Below are positions 28,690 to 37,465 of a DNA stretch of 64,000 nt, piece by piece. Origin of the DNA: Williamsia sp. 1135 (GTDB lineage: Bacteria > Actinomycetota > Actinomycetes > Mycobacteriales > Mycobacteriaceae); the NCBI RefSeq assembly GCF_002095395.1, contig NZ_MJEI01000095.1, forward strand, positions 62,001-126,000. Reading direction: 5' to 3'. The translations under genes were made by a program, and so were the position numbers. Below the pieces are notes generated by a model. The model was not told the DNA's origin. It saw nothing but the letters and a program-made list of their open reading frames with translations, and did not search any database. Every line of letters starts with the position of its first letter. The stretch's first letter is position 1.

Positions 28690-30090
28690 ATGGCCAATCA
28701 GATCTTGAAGAACTACATCAACGGAGAGTTCGTGGCGTCCACCGGCACGGAGACGTTGGACCTCATCAACCCCACGGACGAATCGGTGGTGGGTACCTCA
28801 CCCATCTCGTCAGACGCCGATGTCGACGCTGCCATGTCCGCTGCGGCGAAGGCCTTCGAGACCTGGGGAAAGACGACGCCGAAGACACGACAGACCGCGC
28901 TGCTGAAGCTTGCCGACGCCATCGAGGCGAACTCGGACAAGCTGGTCGCGGCGCAGGCTCGCAACACCGGCCAGCCCGACGACCAGATCGCGGACGAGGA
29001 GGTGACCGTCGGCGCCGACCAGATCCGCTTCTTCGCAGGTGCCGCCCGCCTGCTCGAAGGCAAGTCGGCCGGCGAATACATGGAGGGTTTCACCTCGTAT
29101 GTCCGGCGTGAGCCGGTCGGTGTAGTCGCTCAGGTGACGCCGTGGAACTACCCGTTGATGATGGCGCTTTGGAAGATCGGTCCCGCCATCGCCGCGGGCA
29201 ACACCGTGGTGCTCAAACCCTCGGACACCACCCCGGAATCGACGCTCGTGCTCGCGGAGATCTCGAAGGGAATCCTGCCCGACGGTGTCCTGAACGTGGT
29301 GCTCGGTAACGGCGCCACCGGAGCGGCCCTCGTCGGACACAAGACGCCGAGCATGGTGTCGATCACCGGCTCCGTACGCGCAGGGATCGCGGTCGCGGTG
29401 TCGGCGGCGCAGAACCTCAAGCGCGCCCACCTCGAGCTGGGTGGCAAGGCGCCGGCCGTGGTCTTTGCCGACGCCGATCTGGACAAGGCCGTTGACGGCA
29501 TCGGTGACGCGTCGTTCTTCAACGCGGGTCAGGACTGCACCGCGGTCACCCGGATCCTGGTGCACTCTTCGATTCACGACAAGTTCGTCGACGCCCTGAT
29601 CGAGAAGGCCAAGGACACCACCGTGCCGCCGCTCAACAACATCAACCACTTCACCAAGGTGACCTCGATCCTCGACTCGGTGCCATCCCACGCCACGGTG
29701 GTGACCGGCGGTAAACGTAAGGGCGACAAGGGGTTCTACGTCGAACCGACCGTGATCACCGGGGTCCGTCAAAGCGACTCGCTGGTGCAGGACGAGACCT
29801 TCGGGCCCGTCGTCACGGTGCAGGCCTTCGACGACGAGGCGCAGGCACTGGAGTTCTCGAACGACGTCAGTTACGGCTTGGCCTCCAGCGTGTGGACGAC
29901 CGACAACGGCACCGCCGGCCGGATGACCGCGGGCCTCGACTTCGGTTGTGTGTGGGTCAACTGCCACATTCCGCTGGTCGCAGAGATGCCGCACGGCGGC
30001 TTCAAGAACTCGGGCTACGGCAAAGACCTCTCGTCGTACGGCGTCGAGGACTACACCCGCATCAAGCACGTCATGAGCTCGATCGAATGA
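28690..30090 (+). CDS. patD: Gamma-aminobutyraldehyde dehydrogenase
   Basis: This 466-residue NAD-dependent aldehyde dehydrogenase has the cofactor-site segment VTPWNYPLMMALWKIGPA, the catalytic glutamate in LELGGKAPAVV and catalytic Cys283 in NAGQDCTAVTR. Overall pattern matches PatD/YdcW, which oxidises 4-aminobutyraldehyde to GABA. It is the first gene of a tightly packed run with gabT, an amine oxidase, gabD and aguA, and overlaps gabT by 4 bp. Context strongly supports a role in putrescine breakdown; the specificity itself is inferred. Confidence 0.82.
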   Translation: MANQILKNYINGEFVASTGTETLDLINPTDESVVGTSPISSDADVDAAMSAAAKAFETWGKTTPKTRQTALLKLADAIEANSDKLVAAQARNTGQPDDQIADEEVTVGADQIRFFAGAARLLEGKSAGEYMEGFTSYVRREPVGVVAQVTPWNYPLMMALWKIGPAIAAGNTVVLKPSDTTPESTLVLAEISKGILPDGVLNVVLGNGATGAALVGHKTPSMVSITGSVRAGIAVAVSAAQNLKRAHLELGGKAPAVVFADADLDKAVDGIGDASFFNAGQDCTAVTRILVHSSIHDKFVDALIEKAKDTTVPPLNNINHFTKVTSILDSVPSHATVVTGGKRKGDKGFYVEPTVITGVRQSDSLVQDETFGPVVTVQAFDDEAQALEFSNDVSYGLASSVWTTDNGTAGRMTAGLDFGCVWVNCHIPLVAEMPHGGFKNSGYGKDLSSYGVEDYTRIKHVMSSIE

Positions 30091-31436
30091 CCGCCGTGAC
30101 AGCGCCCCAGTACCGGCTGCCTCAGCAGCGAAATCTGGTCACCGCCCTACCCGGTCCGAAATCCTCAGAACTGCAGGGTCGTCGAGCGATGGCTGTCGCC
30201 GGCGGCGTCGGGTCGAGTGTCCCGGTCTACGCCGCAGACGCCGACGGTGGAGTCATCGTCGACGTCGACGGCAACTCGTTGATCGACTTCGGATCAGGCA
30301 TCGCGGTGACGACGGTGGGAGCGGGCAACGCCGCCGTGGCCGCCGCTGTCGCCGACCAGGCGAGCCACTTCACCCACACCTGCTTCATGGTCACTCCCTA
30401 TGAGGGATACGTCGCCGTCGCGGAACGACTCAACCACCTGACACCTGGCGATCATCAGAAGCGCACGGTGCTGTTCAACTCTGGCGCCGAGGCCGTGGAG
30501 AACGCGATCAAGGTGGCACGCTTGGCCACCGGCCGCGACGCGGTGGTGGCGTTCGATCACGCCTATCACGGTCGCACCAACCTGACGATGGCGCTGACCG
30601 CGAAAACGATGCCGTACAAGTACGGTTTCGGCCCGTTCGCGCCGGAGGTCTATCGGATCCCGATGTCGTATCCCTACCGCGACGGACTCGACGGTGCCGA
30701 AGCGGCCAAGCGCGCGATCTCGATGATGGACAAGCAGATCGGCGGCGACCAGCTCGCGGCGATCATCATCGAGCCAATCCAGGGCGAGGGCGGCTTCATC
30801 GTCCCCGCGCCGGGATTTCTGACGGCACTTGCTGATTGGGCGCGCTCCAACGGCATCGTGTTCATCGCGGACGAGGTCCAGAGCGGTTTCGCCCGCACGG
30901 GCGCCTGGTTCGCCAGCGACCACGAGGGCATCGTGCCCGATCTGGTGACCATGGCCAAAGGCATCGCCGGCGGTATGCCGCTGTCCGCCCTGACCGGTCG
31001 GGCCGACCTACTCGACGCCGTGCACGCAGGTGGACTCGGTGGGACCTATGGCGGCAACCCGGTGGCCTGCGCCGCCGCGCTCGCCGCCATGGACGTGATG
31101 ACCGAACTGGATCTGCCCGCCCGCGCCCGCCACATCGAAGAGCTCGCCGGCGGTCGCCTTCGCGCGATGGCGTCGGTGACACCGGAGATCGGCGAGGTCC
31201 GCGGCAGGGGCGCGATGCTGGCCATCGAACTGGTCAAACCGGGCGGCACAGAACCGAATCCGGAGCTCACCAAAGCCCTGGTCGCCGCATGTCTGACCCA
31301 AGGTCTGGTGCTGCTGTCCTGCGGGACGTACGGCAACGTCATCCGACTGCTGCCGCCGCTGGTGATCGACGACGCCCTGTTGAACGACGGCCTCGACGTA
31401 CTCGAGAACGCCCTGAACGATCTCACCGGCCGGTAG
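30087..31436 (+). CDS. gabT: 4-aminobutyrate aminotransferase
   Basis: This 449-residue class III aminotransferase has the PLP lysine Lys291 in MAKGIAGGMPLSA, the NSGAEAVENAIKVAR phosphate loop and the IADEVQSGFARTG aspartate motif. GabT moves the amino group of GABA to 2-oxoglutarate, giving succinic semialdehyde. The ATG overlaps the upstream stop (ATGA). The gabD gene lies two genes downstream, consistent with GABA as substrate. Confidence 0.88.
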   Translation: MTAVTAPQYRLPQQRNLVTALPGPKSSELQGRRAMAVAGGVGSSVPVYAADADGGVIVDVDGNSLIDFGSGIAVTTVGAGNAAVAAAVADQASHFTHTCFMVTPYEGYVAVAERLNHLTPGDHQKRTVLFNSGAEAVENAIKVARLATGRDAVVAFDHAYHGRTNLTMALTAKTMPYKYGFGPFAPEVYRIPMSYPYRDGLDGAEAAKRAISMMDKQIGGDQLAAIIIEPIQGEGGFIVPAPGFLTALADWARSNGIVFIADEVQSGFARTGAWFASDHEGIVPDLVTMAKGIAGGMPLSALTGRADLLDAVHAGGLGGTYGGNPVACAAALAAMDVMTELDLPARARHIEELAGGRLRAMASVTPEIGEVRGRGAMLAIELVKPGGTEPNPELTKALVAACLTQGLVLLSCGTYGNVIRLLPPLVIDDALLNDGLDVLENALNDLTGR

Positions 31437-31446
31437 GAGACCACGC

Positions 31447-33408
31447 GTGACCACTGCATCGACGTTCCATCCCCTCGATCCCTTCTCCGCTGACGAGTTC
31501 CGCGCCACCGCAGCGCTCATGCTGCGTGATCACGGGGTCGGTGAGGGGTGGCGGTTCAACTCCATCGAGCTGCTCGAGCCGAGCAAAGCCGAACTGGCCG
31601 ACTACGCCGCAGGTGGCGCCGAGCCACCTCGCCGCGGCGTCGTCACGTGCCTCGACTCGAGTCGTAACGCCACCTACAAAGCGGTGGTCTCGCTGTCGGA
31701 GGACACCGTCGAATCGTTCGATCACATCCCCGGTGTGCAGGCCAACTTCACGGTCGACGAGTTCGAGGAATGCGATGAGGTTCTGCGTGGGCACCCCGAT
31801 GTGATTGCGGCCCTGGCCAAACGCGGCATCACCGACCTCGAACTGGTGTTCATGGACACCTGGACCTACGGCGATGCGGTGGCACCGGAAAAGTACCGCG
31901 ACCGGCGCATCGGCTGGTCGGACACCTGGGTCAAGGGCGAGGCGGGCGCTAATCCCTACGCGCATCCGGTCAGCGGGCTGCACTGTGTGATCGACCTCAA
32001 CACGATGGAACTGCTCGAGATCGAGGACACCGGCGGTGTCGAACCCCCGGAGGTGATGGGCGAATACGTGCCTGCCCGGATCCCTGAACGGATCCTCAAC
32101 GCCTCGCGCCGAGCACCACTGAAACCGTTGGAGATCACCCAGCCTGAGGGACCGTCGTTCACCCTCGAAGGCAACAAACTGACCTGGCAGAACTGGTCAC
32201 TGCGGGTTGGTTTCAATCACCGCGAGGGCATGACCCTGCACACCATCAGCTACAACGACGACGGTCGCGAGCGTTCGGTCGCGCACAAATTGTCGTTCGC
32301 AGAGATGATGGTCCCCTACCGCGATCACTGCGAAGACCACTACCGCAGAACCGCATTCGACATCGGCGAGTGGGGTCTGGGTTTCATGACCACCTCGCTG
32401 GAACTCGGCTGCGACTGCCTCGGCGAGATCCGCTACCTCGATGCCGTGCTCCACAACAGCAAGGGCGAGCCCTACACGATCACCAACGCCATCTGCATCC
32501 ACGAGGAAGACAACGCGGTCCTGTGGAAGCATGTCGACCACGACGCCGGCGCCGAGGTGCGCCGGATGCGCCGCCTCACGGTCTCGTTCCACGTCACCGT
32601 CGCGAATTACGAATACCTCGTCTACTGGCGCTTCTACCAGGACGGCAACATCGAATGCGAGGTCCGGGCCACCGGCATCATGGTGACCACCCCGTTCGCG
32701 CCGGGCGGCACCCATCCTCACGGAACGCTGGTCGACGAACGCACGTATGCCCCCTACCACCAGCACTTCCTGGTCGCCCGCCTCGATCTCGACGTCGACG
32801 GCACCCAGAACACCGTGTACGCCAGCGAGACCGAGATCGAGCCCATGGGACCGAACAACCCTTACGGTCTGTCCCTCGTGCAGCGCAACACTCCCCTGCG
32901 CACCGAAGAAGAAGGCAAGCAGGACATGAACTGGGCCACCCAGCGGGCCTGGAAGGTGGTCAACACCAACACCACCAACGGTCTGGGCACCAACCCGTCC
33001 TACAAACTCGTTCCCGGCGACGCCATCCCGTCCATGTTCGATCCGGCCTCGCCGATCTTCCAGCGCGCGCAGGTGATCGGGCACACCGTCTGGGTCACGC
33101 CGAACAGTCCCGACGAACGCTGGCCGGCAGGTGAGTTCGTCAACCAGTCATCGGTCGACACGGGGCTCGGCGAGTGGACGAAAGCCAACCGCAGCATCGA
33201 CAACACCGATGTCGTCGTCTGGTACACCTTCGGCGTCCATCACATCACCAGGCCGGAGGACTGGCCCATCATGCCCGCCGACACCGTGTCGTTCTGGCTC
33301 AAGCCTTTCGGATTCTTCGACCGCAACCCCTCCCTCGACGTGGCACCGAGCCCGAGTTCTCATTGCCATACCGACACTCCTGATCCGAAAGGGCACTGCC
33401 ATGACTGA
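31447..33408 (+). CDS. tynA: Copper-containing primary amine oxidase
   Basis: This 653-residue enzyme oxidises primary amines to aldehydes with release of ammonia and peroxide. The topaquinone precursor is Tyr388 in VANYEYLVYW. The catalytic base is Asp305 in AFDIGEWGLG, and copper ligands are His438 and His440 in YHQHFLVARLD and His599 in HHITRPEDWPIMP. It is similar in length to the Arthrobacter histamine/phenethylamine oxidases and has no signal peptide. The GTG start has GGAGA upstream. Between gabT and gabD it most likely oxidises putrescine or a related amine. The C-terminal tail (SHCHTDTPDPKGHCHD) is rich in His and Cys. Confidence 0.92.
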   Translation: MTTASTFHPLDPFSADEFRATAALMLRDHGVGEGWRFNSIELLEPSKAELADYAAGGAEPPRRGVVTCLDSSRNATYKAVVSLSEDTVESFDHIPGVQANFTVDEFEECDEVLRGHPDVIAALAKRGITDLELVFMDTWTYGDAVAPEKYRDRRIGWSDTWVKGEAGANPYAHPVSGLHCVIDLNTMELLEIEDTGGVEPPEVMGEYVPARIPERILNASRRAPLKPLEITQPEGPSFTLEGNKLTWQNWSLRVGFNHREGMTLHTISYNDDGRERSVAHKLSFAEMMVPYRDHCEDHYRRTAFDIGEWGLGFMTTSLELGCDCLGEIRYLDAVLHNSKGEPYTITNAICIHEEDNAVLWKHVDHDAGAEVRRMRRLTVSFHVTVANYEYLVYWRFYQDGNIECEVRATGIMVTTPFAPGGTHPHGTLVDERTYAPYHQHFLVARLDLDVDGTQNTVYASETEIEPMGPNNPYGLSLVQRNTPLRTEEEGKQDMNWATQRAWKVVNTNTTNGLGTNPSYKLVPGDAIPSMFDPASPIFQRAQVIGHTVWVTPNSPDERWPAGEFVNQSSVDTGLGEWTKANRSIDNTDVVVWYTFGVHHITRPEDWPIMPADTVSFWLKPFGFFDRNPSLDVAPSPSSHCHTDTPDPKGHCHD

Positions 33409-34879
33409 CACCTCCACCGACCCGATCGCGCAGTATCGCGACCTGCTGGCGACGGTGCCCACCGGGCTGTGGATCAACGGGGACTCGGTGGCGGCGTCGA
33501 CCAAAGAAACCTTCTCGGTGGATGATCCGGCGACCGGCACCTCACTGCTGCAGATCGCCGACGCGACACCCGATGATGCCGCCACGGCACTGGACAGCGC
33601 AGTGGCGGTCTCCGAGGAATGGGCCGACACCGCACCCCGGGCCCGCTCGGAAATCCTGCGAAGCACCTTTGAGCTGATCCGCGAGCACGCCGACGACATG
33701 GCGATGATCATGACCCTCGAGATGGGCAAGGCCCTGCCGGACTCGGTGGCAGAGATCAACTACGGCGGTGAGTTCTTGCGCTGGTTCGCCGAAGAGGCGG
33801 TACGGGTCGCGGGCCGCTTCACGAAGTCACCGGGTGGTACCGGCCGCATCATGGTCACGCATGCGCCGGTCGGGGTTGCCTTCGCCATCACGCCGTGGAA
33901 CTTCCCGCTGGCCATGGGAACCCGCAAGATCGGCCCCGCGCTGGCGGCCGGTTGCACGATGATCGTCAAGCCCGCGCACGAGACGCCGCTGACCATGCTC
34001 TACCTGGCCAAGCTGTTCGGCGAGGCCGGATTGCCGGCCGGCGTGCTCTCGGTTCTCCCGACCAGCAAATCCGCTGAGGTCAGCACCCCGCTGATCGCGG
34101 ACCCGCGCGTCCGCAAGATCAGCTTCACCGGGTCGACACCCGTCGGCCGCACGCTGATCGGTCAGGCGGCCGAAAACGTCCAGCGCACATCGATGGAGCT
34201 CGGCGGCAATGCACCGTTCCTGGTGTTCGACGACGCAGACGTCGACAAGGCGGTCGAAGGCGCTTTCGCGGCGAAGACCCGCAACGGCGGCGAGGCCTGT
34301 ACCGCGGCCAATCGCTTCCTGGTGCAGGAGGGAGTCGCAGAAGAGTTCACCGCTGCGCTCACCACGAAGATGAAGGCCATGGTGCTCGGCCGCGGGTACG
34401 ACTCCGACACCACACTCGGGCCCATGGTCAGCGTGAAGCAGCAGTCATCGATCGCGGAGTCGGTGTCGAAGGCGGTTGCCGACGGCGCTCGCGTCCGTCT
34501 CGGCGCCGACCCCGCCGAGGACGCCGGGTGCTTCTACCCCGCCACCGTCCTCGATCAGGTTCCCGCCGACGCCGAGATCGTCTGCAACGAAATCTTCGGC
34601 CCGGTCGCTGTGATCAGCACCTTCACCTCCGAGGACGAAGCAATCGCGGCCGCCAACGCGACCGAATACGGTTTGGCCGCTTACCTTTACACTCAGGATC
34701 TCGATCGAGCACTACGGGTCGCCGACAAGATCGAATCCGGGATGGTCGGGGTCAATCGCGGGGTGATCTCTGACGTCGCAGCACCGTTCGGCGGCGTGAA
34801 GCAGTCGGGCATCGGCCGCGAGGGCGGTTCCGAAGGCATCTACGAGTATCTGACCACGAAGTACATCGCCCTGACATGA
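33401..34879 (+). CDS. gabD: Succinate-semialdehyde dehydrogenase
   Basis: This 492-residue aldehyde dehydrogenase has ITPWNFPLAMGTRKIGPALA, catalytic glutamate in MELGGNAPFLVF and Cys300 in RNGGEACTAANRF, a GabD-type pattern. It oxidises succinic semialdehyde to succinate and so ends the GABA branch. The ATG overlaps the amine oxidase stop by 8 bp, and its own stop overlaps the agmatine deiminase start by 4 bp, so it belongs to one transcript. Confidence 0.88.
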   Translation: MTDTSTDPIAQYRDLLATVPTGLWINGDSVAASTKETFSVDDPATGTSLLQIADATPDDAATALDSAVAVSEEWADTAPRARSEILRSTFELIREHADDMAMIMTLEMGKALPDSVAEINYGGEFLRWFAEEAVRVAGRFTKSPGGTGRIMVTHAPVGVAFAITPWNFPLAMGTRKIGPALAAGCTMIVKPAHETPLTMLYLAKLFGEAGLPAGVLSVLPTSKSAEVSTPLIADPRVRKISFTGSTPVGRTLIGQAAENVQRTSMELGGNAPFLVFDDADVDKAVEGAFAAKTRNGGEACTAANRFLVQEGVAEEFTAALTTKMKAMVLGRGYDSDTTLGPMVSVKQQSSIAESVSKAVADGARVRLGADPAEDAGCFYPATVLDQVPADAEIVCNEIFGPVAVISTFTSEDEAIAAANATEYGLAAYLYTQDLDRALRVADKIESGMVGVNRGVISDVAAPFGGVKQSGIGREGGSEGIYEYLTTKYIALT

Positions 34880-35889
34880 GCAACTGGACGATGCCCGCCG
34901 AGGGCGCACCGCAGGACAAGATCTGGATGGCCTACCCGGTAGAGGGGTATTCCCTCGGCGACACCGCCGCTGCGCGCGACGAGGCACGAGCGACGTGGGC
35001 CGCCGTCGCACATGCCGTACTCGACTTCGAACCGGTCACCATGATCGTCGACCCCGGCGAGATCTCGACTGCACGCCAGTACCTTTCGGCCGGCATCGAG
35101 ATCGTCGAAGCGCCACTGAACGATGCCTGGCCCCGCGACATCGGACCGACCTTCGTGCTCGACGAGAGCGGCCGGCTCGGCGCGGTCGACTGGATCTTCA
35201 ACGGCTGGGGTGCCGCGTCGTGGGCGCAATGGGACAAAGACCAGCACATCGGGAAGCTGATCGCCGAACTGTCCGGGGCCGAACTGATCGACTCGCCGAT
35301 GATCAACGAGGGCGGCGGCATCCAGGTGGACGGCGCCGGCACCGTGCTCGTCACCGAGTCGGTGCAACTCGGTGAAGGGCGAAACTCCGACTGGACCAAG
35401 GCCCAGGTCGAAGCCGAGTTGGCGCGCACCATCGGCGCCGAGCAAGCAATCTGGCTACCGCACGGCCTGACTCGCGACAATGAGAAGTTCGGGACGCGCG
35501 GGCACGTCGACATCGTCGCCGCGATCCCGTCCCCAGGGGTGGTGCTGGTGCATGATCAGCAGAATCCCGATCACCCCGACTTCGCGGTCAGTGCCCGGAT
35601 CAAGGCGCTCATCGCAGACGCCGAACCGGACTGGGAGATCATCGGGGTCCCCGCACCCACCGTGCTGACCGACGACGAGGGTCCTGTCGACTACAGCTAC
35701 ATCAACCACCTCGTGGTCAACGACGGTGTCATCGCCTGCAGCTACGACGACCCCAACGATGCGCGGGCCGCGGCGATCCTCGCCGAGGTCTACCCCGGCC
35801 GCACCGTGAAGGCCGTGGACGCACGCCCCCTGTTCGAACGCGGTGGCGGCATCCACTGCATCACCCAGAACCAACCCACCGCCCGATGA
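34876..35889 (+). CDS. aguA: Agmatine deiminase
   Basis: This 337-residue guanidino-group-modifying enzyme has WPRDIGPTFV, EGGGIQVDG, GHVDIVAA and the nucleophile Cys328 in GGGIHCITQNQP. This is the agmatine deiminase (PPAD) signature. It makes N-carbamoylputrescine and ammonia from agmatine. It is last in the amine operon. No N-carbamoylputrescine amidohydrolase is present in the window, so the link to putrescine must be completed elsewhere. The stop codon lies inside the palindromic repeat that follows. Confidence 0.9.
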   Translation: MSNWTMPAEGAPQDKIWMAYPVEGYSLGDTAAARDEARATWAAVAHAVLDFEPVTMIVDPGEISTARQYLSAGIEIVEAPLNDAWPRDIGPTFVLDESGRLGAVDWIFNGWGAASWAQWDKDQHIGKLIAELSGAELIDSPMINEGGGIQVDGAGTVLVTESVQLGEGRNSDWTKAQVEAELARTIGAEQAIWLPHGLTRDNEKFGTRGHVDIVAAIPSPGVVLVHDQQNPDHPDFAVSARIKALIADAEPDWEIIGVPAPTVLTDDEGPVDYSYINHLVVNDGVIACSYDDPNDARAAAILAEVYPGRTVKAVDARPLFERGGGIHCITQNQPTAR

Positions 35890-35947
35890 TGGTGGGTTCT
35901 GGCGAGCAAACGCGCAGGTCGCCGTCGCCAGAACCCACCACTTCCGG
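35883..35947. repeat. Intergenic palindromic repeat, copy 5
   Basis: Arms TGGTGGGTTCTGGCG and CGCCAGAACCCACCA are perfect complements, and outer ends CCGATGA and CTTCCGG are near-complementary. The left edge CCCGATGATGG contains the last codon and stop of aguA. It may terminate the amine operon. Confidence 0.8.
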
Positions 35948-36028
35948 ACAGAACGACGGGCCAGAGGTCCTTGGCAGCGGACGATCTGTCAGTTGCCCCG
36001 GACGCCTCCGGCAAGGGACCGTTGCGCC

Positions 36029-37462
36029 ATGACATCGACGACTCCCCGAACGACCCCCGATGGCCCCGCATCGCCGGACGCCCCGGAGGCAGCATTGGGC
36101 AATTACGGCGACAAGGTCCTTGCGGTGGAGCCGGGCGGTAACGAGTTCATCCCACCCGAAGCCCGGCACGGCAAACCCCGCGGGCTGTTCTGGACCTGGA
36201 CCGCACCCAACCTCGAGTTCGCGACGATCTTCCTCGGGATCATCGCGGTCCTTTATTTCGGGCTGAGCTTCTGGCAGGCCATCGCCGCGATGGCGATCGG
36301 CAACCTGCTCGGAGCGCTCGCACACTATGTGCTGTCCGCACGTGGACCGCTGCACGGGGTGCCGCAGATGGTGCTGGGTCGACTCGGTTTCGGGTACCGC
36401 GGCAACATCCTTCCGGCCGCCTTCATGACGGTGATGTGCGGTGTCGGCTGGTTCGCCACCAACAGCGTCAGTGGGGCACTGGCGCTCAACACCCTGTTCG
36501 GACTGCCGTCGGTGCTCGCGCTGATCATCATCGTGCTCGCGCAGACCGGCTTCGCGTTCTGCGGCCACAACCTGGTCCAGGGCTTCGAGCGGCTCGCCGC
36601 ACCCGTGCTGGCTGTGGTGTTCGTGCTGGCCGGCGTGTTCATCTTCCGTGATGCCGACCTGGGGATGGCTGCAGCCGACGGCGGGGCCGGTCTGGGCGGC
36701 TTCTTGCTCACCCTCGGTGCGGCATTCGGCTACACCGCCGCCTGGACGCCCTACGCCGCGGACTACACCCGTTACCTTCCGGTGAACGTGTCGAAGTTCC
36801 AGACGGGATTCTTCGCCTCCTCCGGTCTGTTCGTGTCGACCACCGCGCTGATGGCGATCGGCGCGGCGTCGGTCACCATCGGCGCCGACGCCGATCTCAG
36901 CCCCACCGACGCATTCACCGGATCCCTGCCGTCGTGGGTCGCCGACCTGACCCTGCTCGCGATCGCCATCGGCGCGGTGGCCGCCAACGCCATCAATCTG
37001 TACTCGGGCGCAATGGCTTTCGTGACCATGGGCTTCAAGATGTCCGTCGGTATCCAGCGCGCGGTGGTCACCGCGGTCTTCGGCGTCGTCGGGTTCCTGG
37101 TGGCCTGGTGGGCACTGGCCGACGCGGCCGCCAACTACGAGACGTTCCTGTTGATCGTCGCCTACTGGATCGGGCCGTGGCTCGGCATCGTCCTCGCCGA
37201 CCAACTACTCCGGCGCGGACGCCCTGTCGCGGATCTGCTCTACGACACCAAGTACACCAACTGGGGTGGGCTGCTCTCGTTCGTCATCGCGCTCGTCGTC
37301 TCGGTGGCGCTGTTCGCCAACCAGGAACGCTACGTGGGGTGGGTGGCCGAAGCGGTCCCCGAACTCGGCGACATCGCGTTCTTCATCGGCTTCCTCATCG
37401 CCTTCGGTGGCTATGTCCTGTTGTGCCGCACCAAGATCAATCGCGAGTATTCGCAGATCTGA
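36029..37462 (+). CDS. NCS1-family cytosine/purine permease
   Basis: This 477-residue membrane protein has about twelve helices. It has the NCS1 signature features near the N-terminus (IPPEARHGKPRGLFWTW, then NLLGALAHYVLSARGPLHG) and YAADYTRYLPVNVSK in the middle. Members import cytosine, purines, hydantoins or related compounds with protons or sodium. I use ATG 36029; an earlier in-frame start lacks family support. It sits between aguA and the second PucR gene, followed by a cytosine deaminase, which argues for a pyrimidine substrate. An amine-related substrate is the alternative. Confidence 0.85.
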   Translation: MTSTTPRTTPDGPASPDAPEAALGNYGDKVLAVEPGGNEFIPPEARHGKPRGLFWTWTAPNLEFATIFLGIIAVLYFGLSFWQAIAAMAIGNLLGALAHYVLSARGPLHGVPQMVLGRLGFGYRGNILPAAFMTVMCGVGWFATNSVSGALALNTLFGLPSVLALIIIVLAQTGFAFCGHNLVQGFERLAAPVLAVVFVLAGVFIFRDADLGMAAADGGAGLGGFLLTLGAAFGYTAAWTPYAADYTRYLPVNVSKFQTGFFASSGLFVSTTALMAIGAASVTIGADADLSPTDAFTGSLPSWVADLTLLAIAIGAVAANAINLYSGAMAFVTMGFKMSVGIQRAVVTAVFGVVGFLVAWWALADAAANYETFLLIVAYWIGPWLGIVLADQLLRRGRPVADLLYDTKYTNWGGLLSFVIALVVSVALFANQERYVGWVAEAVPELGDIAFFIGFLIAFGGYVLLCRTKINREYSQI

Positions 37463-37465
37463 GCC

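Noticed and set aside
35861-37204. Long minus-strand open frame opposite the NCS1 permease
   Set aside because: The plus-strand frame encodes a convincing twelve-helix permease. The antisense product is rich in His, Arg, Asp and Gln, as expected from an antisense reading of GC-rich membrane codons.
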